From Porcipelethomonas sp051893655 (GTDB taxonomy: Bacteria > Bacillota > Clostridia > Oscillospirales > Ruminococcaceae): a stretch of DNA of 64,000 nucleotides. How positions within the stretch are numbered: position 1 is the stretch's first letter; each line of letters begins with the position of its first letter. The notes beneath the pieces are model-generated. The model saw only the letters and a list, made by a program, of their open reading frames with translations, made no database searches and was not told where the DNA came from. Shown in pieces: positions 26,312 to 34,800 of this stretch. A program made the position numbers and the translations under genes. The stretch covers positions 17,672-81,671 of the forward strand of contig NZ_JBJFHN010000130.1 in assembly GCF_051893655.1 (NCBI RefSeq). The letters run 5' to 3'.

Positions 26312-27061
26312 ATGTACTATTGCTGTGGAATAACTGACAAAGGTGTAATGAAACATAATGAAGATGCTTATATGATATCAGGCAAAGTCATGACAGAGGG
26401 GAATATTGACGTAATGGTTGCTCCTCCGTTTCTTGCGGCTGTTTCAGACGGAGTATCCGGAGAAAGCTACGGTGAACTGGCTTCAAGAAAATGTCTGGAA
26501 TTTTTAAGCCAGGTGAAATTCAGTTCGGATACTGATCTGAAAAAGGCTGTGATGAATGTACACAGAGATTTATATGACTATGGTATTCAGGATAACAAAA
26601 CAAAAAATATGCAGGCTACCCTTTGTGCAATTGCTATTGATGAAAACGATAATTTGTATACCGTTAATGTGGGGGATTCCCGTATGTACAGATACAGAAG
26701 GGGAGATATAAAGCAGATTTCAAGAGATCAGTCATTGGTTCAGCTGCTTTATGAGGAAGGCACAATTACTGCTGATGAAAAAAAGCACCATGTACATAAA
26801 AATATTATTTTTCCTGTTATGGGAAATGTTTCATCAGAGCCTAAGCCGGATATAAAAAATCTTCATGAAATAATGAAATACGGGGATCTAATTCTTATAT
26901 GTTCTGATGGACTTTCTGATTATGTGACCTGTACTGAGATGGAGGATATTCTGGATCTTCCGGCAAAGCTTCCGAAACGTCTTGAAAAGCTCGTGAAGCT
27001 TGCGATTGAAAACGGAAGTCAGGATAATATTACAATAGTTGCTTTGTGCTGTTATGACTGA
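26312..27061 (+). CDS. PP2C-type Ser/Thr protein phosphatase
   Basis: A 249-residue PPM-family metal-dependent phosphatase. Metal-ligand motifs are in order: GVMKHNEDAY, AAVSDGVSGE, VNVGDSRMYRYR, LICSDGLSDYV and GSQDNITIVAL. Unlike the usual stp-prkC pair there is no kinase gene beside it, and there is no membrane segment, so it probably acts in the cytoplasm on an unknown target. GAGG-type ribosome binding sequence precedes the ATG. Its stop codon directly abuts the stop of the convergent sbcC with no spacer. Confidence 0.95.
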   Translation: MYYCCGITDKGVMKHNEDAYMISGKVMTEGNIDVMVAPPFLAAVSDGVSGESYGELASRKCLEFLSQVKFSSDTDLKKAVMNVHRDLYDYGIQDNKTKNMQATLCAIAIDENDNLYTVNVGDSRMYRYRRGDIKQISRDQSLVQLLYEEGTITADEKKHHVHKNIIFPVMGNVSSEPKPDIKNLHEIMKYGDLILICSDGLSDYVTCTEMEDILDLPAKLPKRLEKLVKLAIENGSQDNITIVALCCYD

Positions 27062-30000
27062 TCAGACAAGTTTTACAGTACTTCCCTTTGTACTTTTTTC
27101 AACTATTATCTGCCGGTCAATTTTTTCTTTAAGTTCGCTGACATGAGAAATGATTCCTATCATACAGTCTCCGCCGCTTAATGACTTCAGGGTTTCTACT
27201 GCCTGTTCAAGAGATTCACTGTCCAGTGAGCCAAAGCCCTCGTCTATAAACATTGAGGATATCTCAATTCCGCCGGAAAAACTCTGGATTACATCTGACA
27301 GTCCAAGTGCAAGAGATAATGCTGCTTTGAAGGACTCTCCTCCGGACAGGGAACGTGCGGGGCGGATCTTTCCGGTATAATTGTCCAGAACGCTAAGTTC
27401 AAGTCCGCTTTGCTGACGCTGGTCGGTTCCGGAAGTACGGCAAAGCTCATATTGTCCCCATGTCATACTGTTCAGCCTTATATTGGCAGCGTCTATTATC
27501 TTTTCAAAATAAAATGCCTGTACATATTGTTCAAGTAAAATACGTTCTCTGCCGCTTAAATTTCCATTGGCAGTTCTGGATAATTCAGAAATCATTGCAT
27601 AATATTTCTGTTTGATTTCAGACAGTGAATATTCATTTTTGAGCTTTTTGATGATTTCAGTATTTGTTTTGATTTTATTATATATTTCACGAAGCCTTTT
27701 TTCATTTGAATCAATATTGTTTTTAAGTATACCGATTTTTTCATTTAATCCGGTAATATCACATTCCTTTTTATTTTTTGTGGTTTTGCTCAGGTTATTG
27801 ATTAATTCGGTGTTTTTTATTATCTGTTCATTATAATATGAAATTTCGTTTTCAAGATTTTCTATTTCTTCTTTTGAAATAAGACTCTGATTGTAAAGTG
27901 TTGTCGTGAAATTATTCTGAGACATTGCTGATTCCAGATCTTTTTTTACTTTGTTTATTTCAGAGTCAAGTTCTTCCAGTTTGGCAGTATTTTCTGAAAG
28001 ACTTCTTTTTTCGGCAGACAATCGGGTATTTATGTCAGCAATTTCATTTTTTGTATTATCAATATTTTCCCTATATTCTGATATTTCTGTAGATAGATTT
28101 ACAAGGGCGGTTTCAGCATCTTTTTTTGAAGAATATTCAAGTTCTGAAATAATAAGCTTGTAATTGCTTTCAGCTGATGCCTTGTCAGACAAAAGTGCGG
28201 TGTAATTATCTTTGTATTTTTGATAAATTGCCTCAGCATTTTTTCGCTGTAGAGCCAGCTTTTCAAGCTTAATTTCTGCATTTTTAATATATTCAATTTT
28301 TTTGTTAAGCATCTGTTCAGTTTCGGTCTGTTTTTTTATCTGTTCATTTATATCCGAATGCTGAATTGATATGAATTTCTGAAAATCATTTTGTTCTATT
28401 TTCTGACAGAAGGTTTCTTCGATTCTGGATGAAATATCATTGTCAATTTGTCTGATTGAAGCATTTATTTTTTCTGTTTCAATTTGCAGAACAGTAAAAT
28501 TGTCTTTTGCCTTATTAAAATCATTTTTAGCACTTTTCAGCTGTTCCTCATTAATATCTGTACATTCAGTTTTGCAAATATCCGGATGATTTAAACTTCC
28601 GCAGACAGGACAGGGCAAACCATCTTCAAGCTTTTCAGCCAGTATTCCTGACATATTTCTCATAAATAATAATTCTGTATTATCATACTTTTGTTTTGAA
28701 TTTATATAGCTTTTTTCTGCATTTATATACTTCGGACGTTTGCTTTCAAGGGATTTTACAAGTTTTTCTTTTTCGTCAACAGAAGCCTTAAGAGAGTTTA
28801 AAATGTTCAGCATATTCTTAAGTTTTTCAATGCTAAGCCTGAATGCACCAAGATTATCATTTATTTCCTGTTTGCTTTTTACTGCTTCTTCCCACTGTTT
28901 TTTTCTTATATCGGCAGTTTTAAACTTTTCTTCCAGATCAGTAATATTATCTTGTATTGTATTTAAATTTTCAGTTATTTTCTGAACATTCAATAAAAGC
29001 TTCTGAGCTTCATCATATTTAGGAAGCAAAAGATTTATTTTATTAGCTTTAGCCTGTTTTTTTTCAATATCCGGGGCTTGCTTTTCAAGTTCCTTTAATT
29101 TCTCATTTTTTAAAGCAGAATCTTTGTTTAACTTAATAATTTCACTATTGTTTTCCGATATATTATGTAACAGATTTTCCCTTTGGTTTTCAGCAGATTT
29201 TACAGCGTCCCATAAAGGCTTTAAAATTATGAGGGCTGTTTTTCCGTTTTTTACAGCAGTCTTTTTATTTTCAATTACCGGTTTTAAATTGTCAAGAGTT
29301 TCCTTGTCTTTGTTTGCCTGTACAAGCTGTCTGAAAGCATCATTTATGGCTAATGCTTCACTTTGTTCCTGTATCAGTTTTTCATATTCTGAATTTAGTG
29401 ATGTTTTTTCCTGATTCAGATGTTCAAAGCTTTCCTTATCCTTGGATATTTCCAGACTGATTAAATTTTCAGCCTGTTCCCAGCTGCCGGCATCAAAATT
29501 ATCGGTAATCTGTTTCATTGAGGAAAAATCTGTAAGCATTGCTCCGCTTAAATATTGTACAGCCGAATTGACTGACAACTCACATTGACGTCTGGCATCT
29601 GCTGACATTGATTTTAATTTTTCCTGAAGATTTACTAAGTGTTCAGTACCGAAAAGCTTTCTTAATATTTCACTTCGCTGACTGCTGCCTGAAAGAATCA
29701 GTTTTTGAAATTCTCCCTGTGCTATCATGGAAACCTGTGAAAATTGTTTCCAGTCGATTCCGATTATTTCAGCGATCTGCTGATTAACTTTGGAAACACC
29801 GTCAATTATTTTGCCGTCAGGCATCGTAAGCTCTGCCCGGGCTGATTGTTTTATAGTTCCGTTGCCGCGGATTTTCCGGCGTTCATACTGTGGAATACGC
29901 TCAATATAGTAATTTTCTCCACGATGTTCAAATTCCAGAGAAACTTTTGTTTCTGTTTTATCGTCAGCAAAATGACTTCTGAATGTGTCTGCTGTTCTGG

Positions 30001-30175
30001 CACATCCGCTGGAATTCCCGAAAAGAGCAAATGATATGCCGTCAAAAACGGTTGTTTTTCCAGCACCCGTATCACCGCTTATAAGAAACAGACCATTTTG
30101 AATACTGCTGAAATCTATTTCCGCTGTATCTGCAAAAGGACCGAAAGCGGTCATTGAAAGCTTAATCGGTTTCAT
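27062..30175 (-). CDS. sbcC: Nuclease SbcCD subunit C
   Basis: The Rad50-like ATPase of the SbcCD complex, which cleaves hairpins and protein-blocked DNA ends. The 1037-residue protein has Walker A SGDTGAGKTTVFDGISFALFG near residue 35, two long coiled coils, the zinc-hook motif CPVCG (in GLPCPVCGSLNHPD) in the middle, and a C-terminal SLSGGESFKAALSLALGLS signature followed by FIDEGFGSLDSESL. It starts 14 bases inside sbcD and ends flush against the PP2C gene. It is rich in A, as are many coiled-coil genes. Confidence 0.97.
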   Translation of the reverse strand: MKPIKLSMTAFGPFADTAEIDFSSIQNGLFLISGDTGAGKTTVFDGISFALFGNSSGCARTADTFRSHFADDKTETKVSLEFEHRGENYYIERIPQYERRKIRGNGTIKQSARAELTMPDGKIIDGVSKVNQQIAEIIGIDWKQFSQVSMIAQGEFQKLILSGSSQRSEILRKLFGTEHLVNLQEKLKSMSADARRQCELSVNSAVQYLSGAMLTDFSSMKQITDNFDAGSWEQAENLISLEISKDKESFEHLNQEKTSLNSEYEKLIQEQSEALAINDAFRQLVQANKDKETLDNLKPVIENKKTAVKNGKTALIILKPLWDAVKSAENQRENLLHNISENNSEIIKLNKDSALKNEKLKELEKQAPDIEKKQAKANKINLLLPKYDEAQKLLLNVQKITENLNTIQDNITDLEEKFKTADIRKKQWEEAVKSKQEINDNLGAFRLSIEKLKNMLNILNSLKASVDEKEKLVKSLESKRPKYINAEKSYINSKQKYDNTELLFMRNMSGILAEKLEDGLPCPVCGSLNHPDICKTECTDINEEQLKSAKNDFNKAKDNFTVLQIETEKINASIRQIDNDISSRIEETFCQKIEQNDFQKFISIQHSDINEQIKKQTETEQMLNKKIEYIKNAEIKLEKLALQRKNAEAIYQKYKDNYTALLSDKASAESNYKLIISELEYSSKKDAETALVNLSTEISEYRENIDNTKNEIADINTRLSAEKRSLSENTAKLEELDSEINKVKKDLESAMSQNNFTTTLYNQSLISKEEIENLENEISYYNEQIIKNTELINNLSKTTKNKKECDITGLNEKIGILKNNIDSNEKRLREIYNKIKTNTEIIKKLKNEYSLSEIKQKYYAMISELSRTANGNLSGRERILLEQYVQAFYFEKIIDAANIRLNSMTWGQYELCRTSGTDQRQQSGLELSVLDNYTGKIRPARSLSGGESFKAALSLALGLSDVIQSFSGGIEISSMFIDEGFGSLDSESLEQAVETLKSLSGGDCMIGIISHVSELKEKIDRQIIVEKSTKGSTVKLV

Positions 30176-31295
30176 AGTTTTCCTCCTTTAAAAGTTCTTC
30201 AACTATCTTTTTCTGTTCCGGAGAAAATTCACGTCCATTCTGCATCATGAAAAAATCAGAAAAAAGTTCAAATGTTGATTTGGAGATAAAATTTTCACTG
30301 TAATGAGTTTTTATTTTTCTGTCCCGTTTGGAAAATTCCAGCTGAAGCAGATTAGGATAATATTGCCGCAGCTTTCCTATTGGGTCTGATAATATTTCAT
30401 TATCAGTAATGACTGCATCAATATAATCGTCAGAAGGTTCTTTTTCTGCGGCTTCAAGAAGCTTTTCAAACGGACCTTTTACAATACGCATTTCATGGAG
30501 TGGATTTAATGGTATGAGGTCAATATGTGTTTCGTTCTTTTTATTGATTTCAACAACAGTAATGGATTTTTCCTGACTGGCTTCTGAAAATGAATATTTA
30601 AGCGGTGTTCCGCAGTATCTGATTTTTGTACCCATATTCTGAGGTTTATGTATATGTCCGAGAGCCGCATAATCGAAATCTTTGAGCAGCTGAGTGCTGA
30701 TGATGTCCAGACCTCCGGCAGACTGTGTTTCAGAATCGCTGAAAGAAATACTCTGAGCAGAAGGTGCTGCAAACTGGTGAAGCACAATAGTATTTCTGTT
30801 ATCATGATTTATTTTGGTATTGTCAATAATAGCCTTTAATGCCTCAGTATTGCTGTTTATTTCACAGTCTTTGAAAATGGATTTGACCTGTGACTGACGA
30901 AAAAAAGGAAGAAGATAAAAATCAAAATCGCCGTATGAGTCTTTTACAGTGACCTTTTTCATTGAGCCGTCAAATACTGACGCTATATAAATATTATTTT
31001 TCTCAAGCAGATTTCCGGCAAATTGAAGTCTTTCCGCACTGTCATGATTTCCGCTTATTATTAAAACATATATTCCCGTTTGTGCAAGGTTTGTCAGAAA
31101 ACTATCCAGAAGCTCAACAGCCTCGGTTGGGGGAATACTTTTATCATAAATATCTCCGGCAATTACAATGCAGTTCGGATTATGTATTTTTATCTGCTCT
31201 GTGATCTGATTTAAAATATATTTCTGGTCATTAATAAAAGAAACGCCTTTAAAGCGTTTCCCTAAATGTATATCTGAAATATGAAAAAACTTCAT
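30162..31295 (-). CDS. sbcD: Nuclease SbcCD subunit D
   Basis: The Mre11-like metallophosphoesterase partner of SbcC. The 377-residue protein shows the metal-ligand motifs SDIHLGKR, VIAGDIYD, ISGNHDSAERL, and ALGHIHKPQ in order. A C-terminal capping region follows (residues 270-377). Overlap of 14 bases with sbcC and 4 bases with the upstream membrane-protein gene suggests tight translational coupling within one minus-strand operon. Confidence 0.97.
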   Translation of the reverse strand: MKFFHISDIHLGKRFKGVSFINDQKYILNQITEQIKIHNPNCIVIAGDIYDKSIPPTEAVELLDSFLTNLAQTGIYVLIISGNHDSAERLQFAGNLLEKNNIYIASVFDGSMKKVTVKDSYGDFDFYLLPFFRQSQVKSIFKDCEINSNTEALKAIIDNTKINHDNRNTIVLHQFAAPSAQSISFSDSETQSAGGLDIISTQLLKDFDYAALGHIHKPQNMGTKIRYCGTPLKYSFSEASQEKSITVVEINKKNETHIDLIPLNPLHEMRIVKGPFEKLLEAAEKEPSDDYIDAVITDNEILSDPIGKLRQYYPNLLQLEFSKRDRKIKTHYSENFISKSTFELFSDFFMMQNGREFSPEQKKIVEELLKEENYETD

Positions 31296-32215
31296 TTCTT
31301 TTCCTTTCGGTTTTGTATATGGATAATTTTATTTCTGAATGTAAGGGTTATTACTCCGGCAGTAACCGGAACAATAAATATGGTCCATTTTATAATGGAA
31401 TTTCTGCGATTATATATTTCATCGTAAGAAACCATTCCGATTATTATATTATCGTTATGCTTCTGATACTGTACCAATACGTCATGACCATCATGTTCGG
31501 AAGAAAACCATCCCTTTTCTTCCGGAAAATCACTTTCTGAAAACTGTGCTTTTGTACCAACAAGTGTATAATCAGTATGGCTGATATATTTGTAGTCTGA
31601 AGCCTGAATTATCGCCATATGACCGTTTTTCAGCACCGGCATTTCAGTCAGTGTTTTTGATATATCAGTAAGGTCAAGGAGATACTCAGCGTTTTCCGGA
31701 ATAAATTCAATCTGAACTATTCCCGGAGCATCAAGACGTGAACATCCGGTAATAACGCTTGTATGATTATTTTCTGTATTTAAAACTGCTTCGGAAAATA
31801 CCTTGTTGTCAATTGCCGGAAAAAAATCTTCATATGCCTTTTTATTTTCACTTGAGGGATTTGTACTGAATTGAATTATGCCTTTACTGTCAGTAATACT
31901 TATGATATTTGCACCGATAGCCATTCTGAGTTCTTCAAGAGAAGTTTCGTCAGTCATTATAGATTTATTTTTTGAAAGCATGATTGCAAGGACTCTTGAT
32001 TTTGATTTATAATTATTATAAATTTCTTCAGTCAATTCTTTTGATTCGTAAATATTGTCGTCCAGTTTTTCACAGACCTGATCAATGCGGTCATTAAGGA
32101 GATTTCTGGTATTTGAACGGTCAATAACACCTACGGAATAAAATGCAAGAAAAATAAAAACCAGACAGCAGATTAAAGCTGAGGCAATAACAGACGTGTA
32201 AAATTTTCGGTCCAT
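31292..32215 (-). CDS. Membrane protein with sensor-like extracellular domain, no output domain
   Basis: A 307-residue protein. One membrane segment is near residues 9-30, followed by an extracellular region of about 240 residues and a second segment near 276-296, then a short basic tail. This is the layout of a sensor-kinase or chemoreceptor input module (double-Cache-like: SIMTDETSLEELRMAIGANI, ISITDSKGIIQFSTN, IIGMVSYDEIYNRRN), but no HAMP, kinase, GGDEF or methyl-accepting domain follows. It lies between a DtxR-type regulator and sbcD, overlapping sbcD by 4 bases. The function is unknown; the Cache resemblance is my inference. Confidence 0.8.
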   Translation of the reverse strand: MDRKFYTSVIASALICCLVFIFLAFYSVGVIDRSNTRNLLNDRIDQVCEKLDDNIYESKELTEEIYNNYKSKSRVLAIMLSKNKSIMTDETSLEELRMAIGANIISITDSKGIIQFSTNPSSENKKAYEDFFPAIDNKVFSEAVLNTENNHTSVITGCSRLDAPGIVQIEFIPENAEYLLDLTDISKTLTEMPVLKNGHMAIIQASDYKYISHTDYTLVGTKAQFSESDFPEEKGWFSSEHDGHDVLVQYQKHNDNIIIGMVSYDEIYNRRNSIIKWTIFIVPVTAGVITLTFRNKIIHIQNRKEKK

Positions 32216-32267
32216 AAAATCACTACTTTCAAAATCCGGTTACAGGCGTATGAAAAAATATATATGC

Positions 32268-32630
32268 TTATTTTTTATAATTTTTCAGCTTTTCGTAGCT
32301 CTCATCGCTTAAAATATGCTCGATTTTGCATGCGTCCTGTTCAGCATTCTGTTCTGACACATCAAGAACTTCCATAAAAAATTTTTTAATTGTTGTATGG
32401 CGTTCATAAATTGCTTCAGCCTGCTGAAGTCCCGGACCGGTAAAAGTGATATACCCATTTATATCAACATTAATAAATCCGTTACTTTTCAGAAGTCCGA
32501 CAGCACGGCTTATGCTGGCTTTGGAATAGTTAAGTTCATTTGCAATATCTATAGAACGAACCATTCCGTTTTTTCTCATTAATAATAATATAGTTTCGAG
32601 ATAATCCTCTCGTGATTCGGTTTTATTCAT
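32268..32630 (-). CDS. DtxR/MntR-family metal-dependent regulator
   Basis: A 120-residue regulator with an N-terminal winged helix (ESREDYLETILLLMRKNGMV, ANELNYSKASISRAVGLLKS) and a dimerisation/metal domain (ERHTTIKKFFMEVLDVSEQNAEQDACKIEHILSDE; short hallmark DACKIEHILS). It lacks the C-terminal SH3/FeoA domain, like the short clostridial members. It is the promoter-proximal gene of the minus-strand operon leading into sbcDC. Its metal (Fe or Mn) is not evident from the sequence. The feo operon 9 kb away is a reasonable target. Confidence 0.93.
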   Translation of the reverse strand: MNKTESREDYLETILLLMRKNGMVRSIDIANELNYSKASISRAVGLLKSNGFINVDINGYITFTGPGLQQAEAIYERHTTIKKFFMEVLDVSEQNAEQDACKIEHILSDESYEKLKNYKK

Positions 32631-32699
32631 AAATTATCCGTTTCTGCAAAAATGCACTGCTGTTCTTTTGGCGGCAGCATGCCAGATTTATATCGCCAT

Positions 32700-32768
32700 A
32701 TGATAAAAAATCATGAATCATCATAATTATATTATTTTCATTATAACATATATTTTTATTTTTTTCAA
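32700..32768 (-). promoter_or_regulatory. Promoter and palindrome upstream of the DtxR-type gene
   Basis: On the minus strand, TTGAAA (32768-32763) and TATAAT (32745-32740) are 17 bases apart. Downstream of the start lies the inverted repeat ATGAT-n5-ATCAT (32714-32700), which could be an operator. The leader to the ATG at 32630 is about 100 bases, with only a weak ribosome binding site (CGGA). Confidence 0.72.
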
Positions 32769-32890
32769 CGGGCAACTTAACGTAATTTTTTTAAATAAGT
32801 TAAATTTTTACTATATGTTTTAGTGTATTTTATACAAAAAATCTGAGAAAATCCGGCGTAATATTAAAATAAAGTATTTTCAGTTTTTTA

Positions 32891-32918
32891 TTGACTTTTT
32901 TAAAAAAAGTGATATAAT
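32891..32918 (+). promoter_or_regulatory. Promoter of the antiporter leader
   Basis: TTGACT (32891-32896) and TATAAT (32913-32918) are 16 bases apart. Transcription would begin near 32925, 190 bases before the coding start. Confidence 0.8.
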
Positions 32919-32924
32919 TAATTA

Positions 32925-33094
32925 GGAATATGAAAAAAAGGTCTTTTACATTTTACAGTAAGGTGGAATCTTGATTAAATTCTGCATACCACTCTATACA
33001 GGCTTTATTCAGTGTTTCACGGCCGGGTTTATATTCACTAAAATAATCAACGGCGATTTACAGACTTTTTTCTATTGTCTGTGGGTCGTTTTTT
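32925..33094 (+). promoter_or_regulatory. Candidate attenuator or riboswitch before the cation/proton antiporter
   Basis: The leader ends in an intrinsic terminator only 20 bases before the ATG: CGATTTACAGAC (33054-33065) pairs along its full 12 bases, with three G-T wobbles, to GTCTGTGGGTCG (33077-33088), then TTTTTT (33089-33094). Upstream, TTATT (33005-33009) can pair with AATAA (33042-33046) and AGTG (33011-33014) with CACT (33036-33039). The loop bases GCC (33022-33024) and GTT (33027-33029) can pair with AACGGC (33049-33054), a possible pseudoknot touching the terminator. I do not recognise a known class such as ydaO, M-box or yybP. Function is inferred from layout. Confidence 0.6.
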
Positions 33095-33114
33095 ATTGTA
33101 AAGGGGAATGAATA

Positions 33115-34380
33115 ATGGAGTATGATTATTTGCTTTCGCTGGCTTTGATTCTGCTCAGCACCAAACTCTTCGGACTGGTAACAAAAAAAGTAAAGCTGCC
33201 CCAGGTTGTCGGCGCACTTCTTGCGGGTCTTATTTTAGGTCCGGCATGCCTTGGAATTCTTAAAGAAACTGAATTTATAAAACAGGTTTCTGAAATCGGT
33301 GTAATTGTTCTTATGTTCTGTGCCGGACTGGAAACGGATATCAAGGAACTTAAAAAAACCGGTAAGTCTTCATTTTTAATTGCACTTCTGGGTGTTATTG
33401 TACCTTTAGCCGCTGGCTGGGGAGTTGCTGCAATATTCAATAAGGAAAATGATCTTCCTACAAGCCTTATGCTTCAGAATATATTTATTGGTATTGTTCT
33501 TACTGCAACTTCTGTCAGCATCACAGTTGAAACTCTTAAGGAAATGGGACGCCTTTCTTCAAAATCCGGTAATGCGATACTGGGAGCTGCACTGATTGAT
33601 GATATTCTGGGTATTATTGCACTGACTGTTGTAACTTCCTGTGCAGACAAGTCCGTAAATATCGGAATCGTAATGTTAAAAATCGTTCTTTTCTTTGTTT
33701 TCGCTATTGCTGTTGCAGTTGGATTTAATTTCCTTTTCAACAAATGGACAGGAAGATCCAAAAAGGATCTCAGAAGATATGTTATTATCGGATTTGTTTT
33801 CTGCTTGTTAATGTCATATTGTGCGGAAAAGTTCTTTGGCGTAGCCGATATTACCGGTGCATTTGTTGCCGGACTGGCATTGTCAAACGGTCCGAGAGCA
33901 ACATACCTTACCAACAGATTTGAAACGCTTTCATATATGCTTTTATCACCGGTATTTTTTGCAAGTATTGGTCTTAAGGTTGTAATTCCTAAAATGAGTG
34001 CAAGTATAATTCTTTTTGCAGTTATACTGTTAGTTGTTGCCGTACTGACAAAGATTATCGGCTGCGGACTTGGTGCCAAGATATGCGGATTCAAGAACAA
34101 GGATTGCCTTAGAATTGGTATTGGCATGATTTCACGAGGCGAAGTAGCACTGATTGTTGCCAGCAAGGGTGAAGCAGTCGGACTGATGAATGAAAAATAT
34201 TTCGGACCAATTGTAATCATGGTTGTAGTTACAACTATTATTACGCCTATTCTTCTGAAGTTTGTTTATAAGTCCAAAGACACTGACAAGGACAGTAAAG
34301 GTGAATTACAGGTTGACAAATTTACCAAGGGTACTGCTTTTGAAGAACATGAGCAGAGACTTATTAATGAAAATCAGTAA
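33115..34380 (+). CDS. CPA2-family cation/proton antiporter
   Basis: A 421-residue protein with about 12 membrane helices, of the KefB/GerN/NapA type (monovalent cation:proton antiporter 2). Typical segments are VGALLAGLILGPACLGIL near residue 35, MFCAGLETDIKELKK, and ALIDDILGIIALTVV near 160, whose paired Asp residues mark an electrogenic type; only ALIDDILGI is needed to see this. MISRGEVALIVASKG is in the C-terminal half. There is no TrkA-N domain. It should exchange Na+ or K+ for protons. AAGGGGA precedes the ATG and the gene is preceded by a terminator-bearing leader, so its expression is probably conditional. Confidence 0.93.
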   Translation: MEYDYLLSLALILLSTKLFGLVTKKVKLPQVVGALLAGLILGPACLGILKETEFIKQVSEIGVIVLMFCAGLETDIKELKKTGKSSFLIALLGVIVPLAAGWGVAAIFNKENDLPTSLMLQNIFIGIVLTATSVSITVETLKEMGRLSSKSGNAILGAALIDDILGIIALTVVTSCADKSVNIGIVMLKIVLFFVFAIAVAVGFNFLFNKWTGRSKKDLRRYVIIGFVFCLLMSYCAEKFFGVADITGAFVAGLALSNGPRATYLTNRFETLSYMLLSPVFFASIGLKVVIPKMSASIILFAVILLVVAVLTKIIGCGLGAKICGFKNKDCLRIGIGMISRGEVALIVASKGEAVGLMNEKYFGPIVIMVVVTTIITPILLKFVYKSKDTDKDSKGELQVDKFTKGTAFEEHEQRLINENQ

Positions 34381-34387
34381 TTTTGTA

Positions 34388-34424
34388 TTAAAGAACCCGG
34401 ATTGCTTATCCGGGTTCTTTATTA
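34388..34424 (+). terminator. Terminator of the antiporter gene
   Basis: AAAGAACCCGGAT (34390-34402) pairs perfectly with ATCCGGGTTCTTT (34408-34420) around TGCTT. It would also work on the other strand. Confidence 0.92.
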
Positions 34425-34491
34425 TCATTTTAATACAGACAGTACCAAATATAAAGCTTGATTTAATATATGGATACATAAATAGATACAT

Positions 34492-34528
34492 AAAGAAAAA
34501 TCGGGTTTCACAAAATGAAACCCGATTT
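34492..34528 (-). terminator. Terminator of the tRNA-Ser gene
   Basis: Read on the minus strand, AAATCGGGTTTCA (34528-34516) pairs perfectly with TGAAACCCGATTT (34510-34498), followed by more T residues. Confidence 0.9.
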
Positions 34529-34548
34529 GTCCTGTGCGGTCACGCACC

Positions 34549-34639
34549 TGGCGGAGAGTCAGGGATTCGAACCCTGGGTCCCTTTTTGGGGGACACGAAA
34601 TTTCGAGTTTCGCACCTTCGACCTCTCGGACAACTCTCC
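34549..34639 (-). tRNA. tRNA-Ser(CGA)
   Basis: A 91-base class II tRNA on the minus strand. The acceptor pairs GGAGAGT with ACTCTCC, discriminator G, and CCA is encoded. The anticodon stem CGAAA / TTTCG encloses the loop CTCGAAA, giving anticodon CGA (reads UCG codons). The long variable arm GTCCC...GGGAC and the T arm CAGGG-TTCGAAT-CCCTG identify it as serine. It stands alone with its own promoter and terminator. Confidence 0.97.
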
Positions 34640-34671
34640 ATAAAAAATTCATAAATACCAAAAGCTTTATT

Positions 34672-34700
34672 ATTATATCATATGATGAAAAAAAAATCAA
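34672..34700 (-). promoter_or_regulatory. Promoter of tRNA-Ser
   Basis: On the minus strand, TTGATT (34700-34695) and TATAAT (34677-34672) are 17 bases apart, about 33 bases before the tRNA 5' end. Confidence 0.8.
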
Positions 34701-34740
34701 GTTTTTATAACAAATTTTTAGCAGCCTGATTGCAGTGCTA

Positions 34741-34769
34741 TTGACTGTTTTCGTACTATATGGTATAAT
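34741..34769 (+). promoter_or_regulatory. Promoter of the D,D-carboxypeptidase gene
   Basis: TTGACT (34741-34746) and TATAAT (34764-34769) are 17 bases apart. An in-frame upstream start at 34735 lies before this promoter and can therefore be excluded. Confidence 0.85.
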
Positions 34770-34800
34770 ACGCATTGAAATTAATGCTCGGAGGATGAAA

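Noticed and set aside
33474..34220. 248-codon open frame on the minus strand inside the antiporter gene
   Set aside because: It is antisense to a conserved membrane protein; such long open frames are common opposite hydrophobic genes.
34735..34800. Upstream start for the carboxypeptidase
   Set aside because: It lies before or within the promoter (34741-34769), so it cannot be on the transcript.
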